From positions 5,394,001-5,458,000 of the forward strand of contig NZ_JACHMP010000001.1 of assembly GCF_014204985.1 (NCBI RefSeq): 64,000 nucleotides of DNA. Reading direction: 5' to 3'. This document shows, piece after piece, positions 34,744 through 43,238 of this stretch (position 1 is the stretch's first letter; every line of letters begins with the position of its first letter). The translations under genes and the position numbers were made by a program. The notes under the pieces are model-generated. The model ran no database searches. It saw only the letters and a list, made by a program, of their open reading frames with translations, and was not told where the DNA came from. The DNA comes from Streptosporangium becharense (GTDB lineage Bacteria > Actinomycetota > Actinomycetes > Streptosporangiales > Streptosporangiaceae).

Positions 34744-35328
34744 CTAAGCGGGGCGGAGGGAGGCGAGGAGCAGGTCGGCGAAGTGCCTGCCGATCTCCGG
34801 CCCGGAGAGCGCACCCTCCGGCTTGTACCAGCTGCCCAGGTGGTGGACCGAGCCGAAGAAGAAGTCGACGACGATGTCGGCGGGGATGTCGGACCTGAAG
34901 GTGCCCTCGCGTTGCCCCTCGGCGACCAGGTCGCGGAAGCGCTCGTGGTAACGGCGCCGTTCGACGCGGACGCTCTTGCGGGTGTCGGGTGCGAGCAGGT
35001 GCATCGAGCGGAAGAAGATCTTGGAGTCGTCCAGGTTGGCCGCCGTGGTGGTCACGACGTCGGCGGCGGCGGCGTGCAGCCGTTCGGTCACCGTGCCCGG
35101 ACCGTCGGCGAAGTGGTTGAGGCGCTCCATCTGCATGCGCAGCACGCGTCCGTAGATCTCGTGGAGCAGGTCGTCCTTGGAGTCGAAGTAGTGGTACATG
35201 GCGCCCTTGGTGACGCCCGCGGCCGAGACGACCTCTTGCACCGACGTGCTCTCGAAGCCCCGCTCGGCGAACAGCCGCGTGGCCTCGCTGAGCAGGCGCT
35301 GGCGTACCGGCTCCTGGTCCTGAGTCAT
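34744..35328 (-). CDS. TetR-family regulator of the dehydrogenase cluster
   Basis: 194 residues from ATG 35328 (GGGGGA four bases upstream; the ATG at 35331 is too close to it). The helix-turn-helix is FAERGFESTSVQEVVSAAGV with TKGAMYHYFDSKDDLL, canonical for TetR. The C-terminal domain carries a TetR_C-type pattern common near fatty-acid genes (DIVVDFFFGSVHHLGSWY). An identical-type palindrome lies before its own gene and before the first dehydrogenase gene, so it very likely controls both. Confidence 0.92.
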   Translation of the reverse strand: MTQDQEPVRQRLLSEATRLFAERGFESTSVQEVVSAAGVTKGAMYHYFDSKDDLLHEIYGRVLRMQMERLNHFADGPGTVTERLHAAAADVVTTTAANLDDSKIFFRSMHLLAPDTRKSVRVERRRYHERFRDLVAEGQREGTFRSDIPADIVVDFFFGSVHHLGSWYKPEGALSGPEIGRHFADLLLASLRPA

Positions 35329-35358
35329 CATTCCCCCAAGGTGTGGTGGGGAAAGCAT

Positions 35359-35372
35359 ACCGACTGGTCGGT
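35359..35372. promoter_or_regulatory. TetR-type operator before the TetR gene
   Basis: ACCGACTGGTCGGT contains a perfect CCGAC-TG-GTCGG dyad, about 30 bp upstream of the TetR start, on the site shared with position 30769. Confidence 0.75.
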
Positions 35373-35551
35373 CGCGTCGACGACGGTCAGGGGTGAACCA
35401 GGGGTACTGGCGGATATGTGTTACTTGCATCACCTTCGCCGGGAGAAGATACCCGGGATCCTTGGTTGGGTATTTCATAGTCTAAGGATCTTCAGCGAGG
35501 CAGATCCCCCTTCGTTCCTTGTCCGACCGTCCGAGCCTCCGGGGGTGCGCT

Positions 35552-36310
35552 GTGCCAGGCGGATCCATTTACGTGACGCCAGACGACCAGGTCCACGGCC
35601 TGTCGCCGCAGGTCATGTACGAGCAGTTCTGGATCAAAGAGGCCGGTGAGCGCAGGAAGATGCGCGCGGTCAAGGCCGTGGGCGGCCTGGCCGTGGGCGT
35701 CGCGCTGGCCTACCGGTTCGGGCTGTCCGTGCCGATCATGGCGATCGTCGGCGCCGCGCTCGTCGCCGCCGGGGACGCGATCTGGGCCTGGCGGTCGTAC
35801 GAGGCCACGGCGGTCTGGCGTGGCCGGCGTCGCGGCGAGAACATCACCCGCAAGCTGCTCCGCCGCAGGCTCACCAGACGGGGCTATCAGATCCTCGACG
35901 GCCGGGCTGTTCCGGGCAAGGCGTCCGTCGACCACCTCGTCATCGGCCCCGGCGGTGTCTGGGTGGTCGACAACGAGGCGTGGGACCCGGAGACCGAGAT
36001 CGCCCGGTACGGCGATCGGCTGTTCCTGGGGGAGAAATACGGCTCGAAGGTGGCCAAGGCGCTCGTCGACGTCTCCGAGTCGCTGGCCGAGGTGCTCTCC
36101 CGCGAGTCCGGCGTCCCCGTCACCATCGAGCCGTTGCTCGCCGTGCACGGCGGCGAGCTGAGGCGGTCGGTCACTGCGGAGGGCATCACGCTCCTCAAGC
36201 CCCGCCTGGTGGCGCGCTGGATCCTGAACGGGCCGCGGGCCGAGTACGACGACGCCCAGGTGGAACTGCTGGCCCGGACCGCCGCCCGGGTGTTGCGCCG
36301 GATGAGCTGA
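35552..36310 (+). CDS. NERD-domain membrane protein
   Basis: About 252 residues from GTG 35552 (GGGGG six bases upstream); a TTG at 35519 is an alternative. Two close membrane segments (about 42-80) are followed by a NERD (nuclease-related) domain: RGYQILDGRAVPGKASVDHLVIGPGGVWVVD, with GKASVDHLVIGPGG as the conserved core. NERD proteins are of unknown function and may act on DNA. The stop codon lies in a duplicated segment shared with the convergent gene. Confidence 0.82.
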   Translation: MPGGSIYVTPDDQVHGLSPQVMYEQFWIKEAGERRKMRAVKAVGGLAVGVALAYRFGLSVPIMAIVGAALVAAGDAIWAWRSYEATAVWRGRRRGENITRKLLRRRLTRRGYQILDGRAVPGKASVDHLVIGPGGVWVVDNEAWDPETEIARYGDRLFLGEKYGSKVAKALVDVSESLAEVLSRESGVPVTIEPLLAVHGGELRRSVTAEGITLLKPRLVARWILNGPRAEYDDAQVELLARTAARVLRRMS

Positions 36311-36391
36311 TCCGGTGTCGGGCCCGGGCGAGGGCCCGGGGCTCAGGCGAGGTCCTGATCCGGTGCCGGGCCCAGGGCTCAGGCGAGGTCC
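36308..36391. repeat. Duplication spanning both convergent gene ends
   Basis: The block tgatccggtgccgggccc...ggctcaggcgaggtcc occurs at 36308-36354 and 36355-36390. One copy holds the NERD stop and the other the VWA gene's last codons, so both gene ends are duplicated. Confidence 0.8.
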
Positions 36392-37806
36392 TCGACGAAG
36401 GCGGCCAACTGCGTGACGTTGCGGCACTCCCGCATCGGGACGACCCCGCCGTACGCCGTCGCCAGCGAGTCGCCGGTGTCCCACTGGGCGACCGGCTCCG
36501 GGTTGAGCCAGTACGCGTGCCGGGCGGCCCCGGCCAGGCGCCCGAGTGTCTCCAGCGCGGGCGGCTGGTAGTTGGACCGCGCGTCACCCAGGATCAGCAG
36601 GGACGTCTTCGGTCCGACGGCGTCGCCGTAGCGTTCGGCGAACCGCTCCAGCGCGTAGCCGTAGTTGGTCCGCCCGAACCGCACCATGTCGGCCTCCTTC
36701 GTCAGCCGGGTCATGGCCTCGACCACGTCGGCACCCGGCGCGAAGAAGCGGGTGATCTCGTCCACGGTGTCCACGAACCCGAACGCGCGGACCCTGGCGA
36801 ACTGCTCGCGTAGCGCGTAGGTCAGCAGCAGGGTGAAGTGGGCGAAGGAGGCGACCGAGTCGCTGACGTCGCAGAGCACCACCAGCTCGGGCCTGTGCGG
36901 CCGGCGCGGCCGGTTGAAGGTGGTCAGCGGCACCCCGCCGCTGGACAGCGAGGCCCGTACGGTCCGGCGGAAGTCCAGCCTGCCGCGGTGGCCGAGGCAG
37001 TGCTTGACGGTCAGCCGGGAGGCCAGGCGGCGGGCGAGGGGGTGCACCTCCCGGCGCAGCCTGGCCAGGTCGGTCCGGGTGATCCGCAGGAAGTCGAGCT
37101 GTTCCAGCGGCGGACGCACCGAGGAGCGGGCTATCGGCTCGATACCGGACTCTTCGGCGATCCGGCGGCGGACGTCGGTGCCGACCGCGTCCTCGAACCG
37201 CCTGATGTTCTCACCGATCCGCTGCCGGGCGACCTTCTCGGCCAGCCCGCCACGTTCTCGCCCGCCCAGAACCTCCGCGAGCAGCCGGGCCATCAGCGTC
37301 TCCGGGGAGAGCGTCCGCATCACCGGGAAGGAGAACCACTTCTGCCTGCCGGTACCCGCGGGCAGGCGCCCGAAGCGTTCCACCATCGCCCGCGCGAACC
37401 CGTCCATCCCGTCGGCGCCGAGCAGCAGTTCCGCCAGCCGGTCGCGCAGCTCGGGGACCGCGGCGTTCTCCAGATCCGGCCCGCCCGCCCCGCCGCCCGC
37501 GTTCCCCCCGTCCGGCCTGTTCTCCCCGCCCTGCTCGTTCTCCCCGTCCGCCGGAGCGGTACCGCGGCCGGCTCCCGGGTCACTCGTCGTGGCCGGGAAC
37601 CACAGGTCGAAGAGGATGTCGAAGCCCGGCCGGTACGAGGGCCGTTTGACCAGCGTGGCCGCGTACGCGGCGCGCAGCGACTCCCGTTCGGTCAGATCGA
37701 TCACCCGCAGGGCCTCGACCGCGTCCAGCCCCTCGGCCGGGGACACCGGCAGCCCGGCCTCACGCAGCGCGTGCACGAACCCCACGTGCCGGTCGAGCAG
37801 GCTCAC
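36379..37806 (-). CDS. VWA (CoxE-like) domain protein, MoxR partner
   Basis: 475 residues from GTG 37806, overlapping the ATPase stop by four bases (GTGA). The C-terminal von Willebrand A domain is visible: LVVLCDVSDSVASFAHF (MIDAS DxSxS), FGRTNYGYALERF, LLILGDARSNYQPP. The middle has a low-complexity Gly/Glu/Asn stretch (about 80-110). Paired MoxR ATPase and VWA proteins act as chaperones that fit metals or cofactors to large enzymes. No target enzyme (such as a CO dehydrogenase) is nearby. Confidence 0.88.
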   Translation of the reverse strand: MSLLDRHVGFVHALREAGLPVSPAEGLDAVEALRVIDLTERESLRAAYAATLVKRPSYRPGFDILFDLWFPATTSDPGAGRGTAPADGENEQGGENRPDGGNAGGGAGGPDLENAAVPELRDRLAELLLGADGMDGFARAMVERFGRLPAGTGRQKWFSFPVMRTLSPETLMARLLAEVLGGRERGGLAEKVARQRIGENIRRFEDAVGTDVRRRIAEESGIEPIARSSVRPPLEQLDFLRITRTDLARLRREVHPLARRLASRLTVKHCLGHRGRLDFRRTVRASLSSGGVPLTTFNRPRRPHRPELVVLCDVSDSVASFAHFTLLLTYALREQFARVRAFGFVDTVDEITRFFAPGADVVEAMTRLTKEADMVRFGRTNYGYALERFAERYGDAVGPKTSLLILGDARSNYQPPALETLGRLAGAARHAYWLNPEPVAQWDTGDSLATAYGGVVPMRECRNVTQLAAFVEDLA

Positions 37807-38654
37807 AGACCCAGCTCCTTGCGTGCCCGGGTCTGGTCGGAGGCATGTTTGAGCACCACCCCGAGGGTGGCGCCGATCGCCTCCTCGTCCAGCTCGGTCC
37901 GGCCCAGCGCGATCAGGGTGTTGGCCCAGTCGACCGTCTCGGCGACCGAGGGGGCCTTCTTCAGCTCCAGGGAGCGCATCGTGGCGACCGTCCGGGCGAG
38001 CTGCTCGGCCAGGTCCGCCTCGATGCCCGGCACCCGGGCGAGCACGATGTCGCGTTCGCGCTCCGGCGTCGGATACTCCAGGTGCAGGTAGAGGCAGCGC
38101 CGCTTCAGCGCCTCGGACAGCTCGCGTGTCGCGTTGGAGGTCAGCACCACGTACGGCCTGCGCACAGCGGCGATCGTGCCCAGCTCGGGGATCGTCACCT
38201 GGTAGTCGGACAGGATCTCCAGCAGCAGCCCTTCGACCTCCACGTCGGCCTTGTCGGTCTCGTCGATGAGGAGCACCACCGGGGTCTCGGACCGGATGGC
38301 GGCCAGTAGGGGCCGCTCCAGCAGGAACTCCTCGGTGAAGATGTCGTCGTGGGTGGCGTCCCAGCTCTCGCCCTGCCCGGCCTGGATGCGCAGCAGCTGC
38401 TTCTTGTAGTTCCACTCGTACAGGGCCCTGGCCTCGTCCAGGCCCTCGTAGCACTGCAGCCTGATCAGCCGTGCCCCGGTCGCCGTCGCCACGGCCTTGG
38501 CCAGCTGGGTCTTGCCCACTCCGGCGGGCCCCTCCGCCAGCAGCGGCTTGCCGAGCGCTCCCGCCAGGAAGACCGAGGTCGCGATGGAGTCGTCGGAGAG
38601 GTAGTCGACGGCGCCGAGCCGTTCGCGGACGTCGGCGGGCGAGGCGAACCACAT
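37803..38654 (-). CDS. MoxR-family AAA ATPase (CoxD-like)
   Basis: 283 residues from ATG 38654 with GGGAG five bases upstream. Walker A is GPAGVGKTQLAKAVA, Walker B VVLLIDETDKADVEVE, and the sensor 1 region VVLTSNATRELSEALKRRC. It is followed by the overlapping VWA gene on the same strand, the classic MoxR/CoxD-CoxE arrangement. It would power remodelling or metal insertion with the VWA protein. Confidence 0.92.
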   Translation of the reverse strand: MWFASPADVRERLGAVDYLSDDSIATSVFLAGALGKPLLAEGPAGVGKTQLAKAVATATGARLIRLQCYEGLDEARALYEWNYKKQLLRIQAGQGESWDATHDDIFTEEFLLERPLLAAIRSETPVVLLIDETDKADVEVEGLLLEILSDYQVTIPELGTIAAVRRPYVVLTSNATRELSEALKRRCLYLHLEYPTPERERDIVLARVPGIEADLAEQLARTVATMRSLELKKAPSVAETVDWANTLIALGRTELDEEAIGATLGVVLKHASDQTRARKELGL

Positions 38655-38754
38655 GTGTGCTCCCAATCATTACCGAATGTTGTTCTAGCCTAGCCGTTGG
38701 CCGTCCGTTAATTCGAAGTCCCGTCCGATGTGCGCTATTCTTCAAGGGCTTCAC

Positions 38755-38831
38755 GCGCCGCTAGCTCAGTTGGTTAGAGCAGCTGACTCTTAATCAGCGG
38801 GTCCGGGGTTCGAGTCCCTGGCGGCGCACCA
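38755..38831 (+). tRNA. tRNA-Lys (CTT)
   Basis: The acceptor stem GCGCCGC (38755-38761) pairs with GCGGCGC (38821-38827). The D-arm (TAGCTCAGTTGGTTAGAGC), the anticodon arm GCTGA-CTCTTAA-TCAGC with anticodon CTT, and the T-arm (GGTTCGAGTCC) are all present. The discriminator A and CCA are encoded. Confidence 0.97.
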
Positions 38832-38848
38832 TGGCTCAGGCCGATGAG

Positions 38849-38881
38849 ACGGGCACCCTCACCTCAGGTGAGGGTGCCCGT
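38849..38881 (+). terminator. Strong hairpin after the tRNA
   Basis: A perfect 15-bp stem (ACGGGCACCCTCACC and its complement) with a three-base loop ends 50 bases after the tRNA, followed by TTCCGTTTCC. It is a likely intrinsic terminator. Confidence 0.85.
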
Positions 38882-39073
38882 TCCGTTTCCGGGAAGGGTC
38901 CGCGTGACCCGTACGCCGTGATCCGTGCGCCGTGACCCGTGCGTGACTCGCGGCCTCGGCCGTCGCCGTCCGTCGATCCGTTTCCGGACCGTGGGGGAAC
39001 GGCCGTGGGGGAACGGCCGCGCGGTCTGCCCGCCGGTCTCCGGGCCTCGGGGCGGGTGGCTAGGATCGCCGCC

Positions 39074-39772
39074 GTGACGAGAAGATTGATCGCTCTGACG
39101 GTCGCGGCCGGGGCCGCCGCACTGATCACGCCGGTACCGGCGTCTGCAGCGTCGGAGGTCTCCCCGGCCCCCGTGTCCGCCGCGGCCTCGGCTCTTCCTG
39201 CGGCCTCAGCCCTTCCCGCTGTCCCGGCCCTTCCCGCGGCCGCCGGCCTCCTCACGCCCTCTGGGGCGTCCGACATCGCGTTGCTGCGTCTGCGCCACGG
39301 GCTGACCCTGGAGATCCCGAACTCGTGGCGGGTGTACGGTACCGAGGACCAGCTCCGGGTGGTGACCGGCTCCTGCAAGCGGCCGAAGGGCCCCTACTCC
39401 GAGCCCCGGTGCGACAGCTTCTGGGTGATAGGGCCGAAGGCTCTCAAGGCCGGCGGTGAGGGGTTCACGCCCTACAACCCGAACCGTGGCCCCTTCTACC
39501 CGGCGGTCGACGTGATGCCGTGCGCGCGGAACCCCAAGTACGGCCAGGTCCTCGGCAAGGCGATCGCCGTCGGCAACCGTGGCGTCGGCGTGGCGCACCC
39601 GGCGCAGTACCGGGTGTGGCCGGGCCGGTGTGTGACGTACGACGACGGCACGCAGAAGTCGACGTTCAACCAGCGCGAGTGGTACCTGCCGGAACAGAAG
39701 ATCCTCATCGTCGACCAGTGGGCCACACCCGGCCTCGACAGGATCCTGAAGCACGCCATCTGGGACAACTGA
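39074..39772 (+). CDS. Secreted protein of unknown function
   Basis: 232 residues from GTG 39074. TAGGAT lies seven bases before this GTG and there is no ribosome site, so the mRNA is probably leaderless. A signal peptide (RRLIALTVAAGAAALITPVP, cut near PASA-A) and an Ala/Pro/Val-rich linker precede a domain with four Cys. Motifs include EIPNSWRVYG, CDSFWVIGPKAL and ILIVDQWATPG. I do not recognise the family. Confidence 0.7.
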   Translation: MTRRLIALTVAAGAAALITPVPASAASEVSPAPVSAAASALPAASALPAVPALPAAAGLLTPSGASDIALLRLRHGLTLEIPNSWRVYGTEDQLRVVTGSCKRPKGPYSEPRCDSFWVIGPKALKAGGEGFTPYNPNRGPFYPAVDVMPCARNPKYGQVLGKAIAVGNRGVGVAHPAQYRVWPGRCVTYDDGTQKSTFNQREWYLPEQKILIVDQWATPGLDRILKHAIWDN

Positions 39773-39878
39773 GCCGCGTCCCGCGCAGCCGTGTCTCTCC
39801 CGGCCTCACCGCCCCTGCCGTGTCCGCCGCCGAGGGACGAACCGGGCGGCTCCCCGCCGAGGGGAACGGGGGCCGGGC

Positions 39879-40736
39879 TCAGGTGTCGTCCTCGCACTTG
39901 TCGAGGTCGGTGGGCTTGTGCCGGTCCGGGACGACGCCGGGGAAGTGCCGGGCGAAGAACTCGGCCCAGTCTCCCTCGGCGAGGAACTCGCGCAGCTTTC
40001 CGGTGAGGATCCGGCAGTCGGCGCCGGAGTTGTCGGGAAGACCGATGCCGTACTGCTCCTCCGCGCCGAAGGTCAGATCGGGCAGCACGTGGACGCCGGG
40101 GTTGGCCCGCGCGAAGCCGTACAGGACGAGCTGGTCGGTCGAGACGGCGTCGACCTGTTCGTCGAGCAGCCGCCGGACGCAGTCTTTCAGCGCGGTCTCG
40201 ACGGTGAGCGTGAGTTTTCTCGGGTCTTTCTCCTTGAGCTGTTCATGGGACGTCGTGTGGTCCGCCACGCAGACGTTTCTTCCTCCGTTCACCAGGTCGT
40301 CGTATTTTCTGATCCGGTCGTCGCCGTCCCGGACCATGACTCCCTGGCGGGTGATCATGTACGGCCCGGCGAAATCCACTGTCTCCCGGCGCTTGTCGGT
40401 GATGGAAAGGGTGGCGGCCACCAGGTCGACGCGTTTCTCCTCGAGCGCCGCCATCCGCTCCCTGAGTGTCACGTCCACGTACTGCCGCCTGACGTTCAGT
40501 TTGCTGCTGAGCCAGTCGACGAGTTCGATGTCGAATCCGGTGCGTACGTTGGTGCCCTCCTCGTGGGTCGACCAGGCGGGGTGGTCGGTGGTGACGCCGA
40601 CGTAGACCACCTCACCGGAGACGAGGGAGGCGGGGCGTGGGGTCGCCTTGGCCGTGGACGCCGGGGAGGCGGCCGGCTGGCAGGCGGTGGTGAACAGGCA
40701 GGCGGCGAGAACGGCCTGCCGCAGGGTTCGGTTCAC
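39879..40736 (-). CDS. Family 3 extracellular solute-binding lipoprotein (amino-acid type)
   Basis: 285 residues with a lipobox FTTAC. The mature protein shows the glutamate/glutamine-type binding fold: GFDIELVDWLSSKL, RMAALEEKRVDLVAATLSIT, ETVDFAGPYMITRQGVMV, and QVDAVSTDQLVLYGFA. It would bind an amino acid or related ion. No permease or ATPase lies beside it. The next gene on the strand is a membrane protein ten bp upstream, so they may be one unit; the arrangement could be sensory rather than uptake. Confidence 0.85.
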   Translation of the reverse strand: MNRTLRQAVLAACLFTTACQPAASPASTAKATPRPASLVSGEVVYVGVTTDHPAWSTHEEGTNVRTGFDIELVDWLSSKLNVRRQYVDVTLRERMAALEEKRVDLVAATLSITDKRRETVDFAGPYMITRQGVMVRDGDDRIRKYDDLVNGGRNVCVADHTTSHEQLKEKDPRKLTLTVETALKDCVRRLLDEQVDAVSTDQLVLYGFARANPGVHVLPDLTFGAEEQYGIGLPDNSGADCRILTGKLREFLAEGDWAEFFARHFPGVVPDRHKPTDLDKCEDDT

Positions 40737-40745
40737 GGGGGCTTC

Positions 40746-41399
40746 CTAGTTGTAGAGGACGGCCTCGGAGACGTCCAGCGTGAGCTCGCAAGCCGGGTCG
40801 TTCACGCTGAGGGTGACCAGGAGGAGTGCCTGGCGTTCGGCGCCGGTCAGGGGCAGCCGGATCTCTCTGCCGGACCGGGTCTCGACCGGGGTGCCCCGGC
40901 CGCCGTCGATCACGGGTACGACGTCGAGCGCGGCCGGCAGGACGCAGTTTCCGGTCGGCCCCTGGTTGACCAGGGTGAGGGTGAGGGCGAGGTTCTCGCG
41001 TGCGGGCGGCCGGCCGGGGACGTGCAGGACGGCCTGGTTTCCATCGCGCATGTCACGGCCGCCGGAGACCCCGACCAGGTCCGTGACCCTCAGGTCGGGT
41101 TTGTGGAAGAGGAACCACCACGTCGTCGCCAGACCGAGACCGAGGCTGAGGGCTATCGCGATCGACAGCGCCAGCGAGAGCCGCCACCCCCGCACGTGCG
41201 GCTGGGGCTCCCGGGGGCGGAAGAGGACCGCGATCAGCATCGCGACGGTGGCGATCACGAACGACAGGGTCTGGGAGATCTCGGCGCCCTTGGCACCCTG
41301 AGCGAGCAAGGCGATTCCCAAGAAACAGGTCGCGATGCACGCTGGGATAAACCACACCATGTCCCTTAAATGGGACATTCGATCTGACTTTCCTGTCAT
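40746..41399 (-). CDS. Membrane protein with extracytoplasmic beta domain, unknown function
   Basis: 217 residues from ATG 41399 (GTG 41408 and ATG 41378 are alternatives; none has a decisive ribosome site). Three membrane helices (about 15-37, 43-60, 74-98) are followed by an exported beta-rich domain of about 115 residues that begins KPDLRVTDLVGVSGG and has two Cys. It lies directly before the binding-lipoprotein gene on the same strand. A hairpin (41412-41428) sits in its leader and a palindrome covers the 41378 start. Confidence 0.6.
   Translation of the reverse strand: MTGKSDRMSHLRDMVWFIPACIATCFLGIALLAQGAKGAEISQTLSFVIATVAMLIAVLFRPREPQPHVRGWRLSLALSIAIALSLGLGLATTWWFLFHKPDLRVTDLVGVSGGRDMRDGNQAVLHVPGRPPARENLALTLTLVNQGPTGNCVLPAALDVVPVIDGGRGTPVETRSGREIRLPLTGAERQALLLVTLSVNDPACELTLDVSEAVLYN
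41359..41378. promoter_or_regulatory. Palindrome over the start region of the membrane protein gene
   Basis: ATGTCCC-N6-GGGACAT is a perfect 7-6-7 dyad within the first codons. It could be an operator or an RNA hairpin that limits translation. Confidence 0.45.
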
Positions 41400-41602
41400 T
41401 CGGCCCACTTTCCCGGCGACTCGCCGGGTGGTCTACGGGGAAGCGCAAGAAGGGTATTGGATAAAGAATATGTCCATTGATCGGAAGATGCGTTCCCAAC
41501 CCGGGAGGTAGGCGAATCGCGCAACGGGAGGCCGAATTCCGGCATGTGCGAATTGCTACATCTGAAGGTGCCGTATACCGGAAGCGCTCTCGCCTGCCCC
41601 AG

Positions 41603-41627
41603 ACGATCCGTATCCGGTACGGATCGT
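41603..41627. promoter_or_regulatory. 10-5-10 inverted repeat upstream of the P450 gene
   Basis: ACGATCCGTA, five bases, TACGGATCGT, a perfect dyad about 100 bp before the P450 start in the 317-bp spacer (41409-41725). It is a good operator candidate, possibly for a regulator outside the window. The spacer holds nothing else clear apart from a hairpin at 41412-41428. Confidence 0.6.
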
Positions 41628-41725
41628 GCATCGCGCCGCGGGAAAGGTTACGGTCGGCGGCATGGACACACGCGCACACCCGGCGGGCTGACCGGCCCCA
41701 CCACGCCGCTTGAGGAGTCGATCCG

Positions 41726-42985
41726 GTGAGCATGAGCATGAGCCTGTCCGTCGACGAGGCCGGCCGCGCGCTGGCCGACCCGGCCGCCTACGCCGACGAC
41801 GCCCGGCTGCACGCGGCCCTGGCGCTGCTGCGCCGCGAAGCCCCGGTGCACCGGGTCGAGTCACCCGGTTACAACCCCTTCTGGGCGATCACCCGGCACG
41901 CCGACGTCATGGAGGTCGAACGGGACAACACGCTGTTCGTCAACGCCCCCCGCCCCCTGCTGACGACGGCGGAGTTCGACGCCATCCGGCGGGAGCAGCG
42001 GGCGACGGGGAGGGAACTGCGTACCCTCGTCCACATGGACGACCCGCAGCACCGGGTGGTGCGGGCGATCGGCGCCGACTGGTTCCGGCCCAAGGCGATG
42101 CGCGCACTGGAACCGCGGGTGCGGGAGCTGGCCAGGAGATACGTCGACCGGATGGTCGAGCACGGCGGCGCGTGCGACTTCGTCACCCAGATCGGGGTGC
42201 ACTACCCGCTGTATGTGATCCTGTCGCTGCTCGGGCTGCCCGAGTCCGACTTCCCGCGCATGCTCAAGCTCACCCAGGAGCTGTTCGGCGGCGCCGACGA
42301 GGAGTTGCGCCGCGGTGCGGGGGTGCAGGAGCAGATCGCCACACTCATGGACTTCTTCGCCTACTTCCGCGCGCTGACCGAGTCGCGCCGGGCCACCCCC
42401 ACCGACGACCTGGCCTCGGCCATCGCCAACGCCCGCGTCGACGGCGAACCGCTGTCGGACGTCGACACCGCCTCCTACTACGTGATCATCGCCACCGCCG
42501 GGCACGACACCACCAGCGCGACCATCGCCGGAGGGCTGCACGCCCTGATCGACCACCCCGACCAGCTCGACCGGCTGCGGGACGACCCCGGCCTGCTGCC
42601 GGCCGCGGCGGAGGAGATGATCCGCTGGGTCACCCCGGTCAAGGGGTTCATGCGCACCGCCACCGCCGACACCCACATCGCCGGGGTGCCGATCGCCGAG
42701 GGCGAGTCCGTGCTGCTGTCGTACCCGTCGGCCAACCGCGACGAGGACGTCTTCGCCGACCCGTTCCGCTTCGACGTCGGCCGCGACCCCAACCGGCACC
42801 TGGCCTTCGGGTTCGGCGTCCACTTCTGCCTCGGCGCCGCGCTCGCCCGGATGGAGACCCGCGCGTTCTTCGCCGAGCTGCTGCCCCGGCTGGACTCGAT
42901 CGAGCTCGCCGGCGACCCGGAGCTGAGCGCCACGACCTTCGTCGGCGGCCTCAAGCACCTGCCGATCCGCTACACCCTCACCTGA
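41726..42985 (+). CDS. Cytochrome P450
   Basis: 419 residues from GTG 41726. The I-helix is IIATAGHDTTSATIAGGLHA, with the ExxR in EEMIRWVTPV and the haem loop LAFGFGVHFCLGAALARME. It is soluble and class I, needing ferredoxin, whose gene is not nearby. Family and substrate cannot be told from sequence alone. Its end (cacaccctcacctga) is repeated once downstream. Confidence 0.93.
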   Translation: MSMSMSLSVDEAGRALADPAAYADDARLHAALALLRREAPVHRVESPGYNPFWAITRHADVMEVERDNTLFVNAPRPLLTTAEFDAIRREQRATGRELRTLVHMDDPQHRVVRAIGADWFRPKAMRALEPRVRELARRYVDRMVEHGGACDFVTQIGVHYPLYVILSLLGLPESDFPRMLKLTQELFGGADEELRRGAGVQEQIATLMDFFAYFRALTESRRATPTDDLASAIANARVDGEPLSDVDTASYYVIIATAGHDTTSATIAGGLHALIDHPDQLDRLRDDPGLLPAAAEEMIRWVTPVKGFMRTATADTHIAGVPIAEGESVLLSYPSANRDEDVFADPFRFDVGRDPNRHLAFGFGVHFCLGAALARMETRAFFAELLPRLDSIELAGDPELSATTFVGGLKHLPIRYTLT

Positions 42986-43238
42986 GGGCGGCGCCGTCAC
43001 ACCCTCACCTGAGCGGGCGGCGCACCCGGCGGCGGAGCCTCCGGCTCGGCTCCGGTGCGTGACCATCCGGCGCCGAAGAGGGGCGTGACCACCCGGCGGC
43101 GGAGGGCGGCCGGCCGCGCGGGGCGTCTCACCGACCTGCAAGCCGCTCCCAAGTATCGGCCCCTAGCATCGTGCGCGGCTCCGGTGCCCGGAGTGCGAGG
43201 TGCGGGCACGGGCAGGTGGGCGACGCTGAGGAGAGATC

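Noticed and set aside
36379-38754. A 791-codon minus-strand frame
   Set aside because: Only the part up to 37806 is the VWA gene. The upstream part is the ATPase gene read in a wrong frame, as its composition shows.
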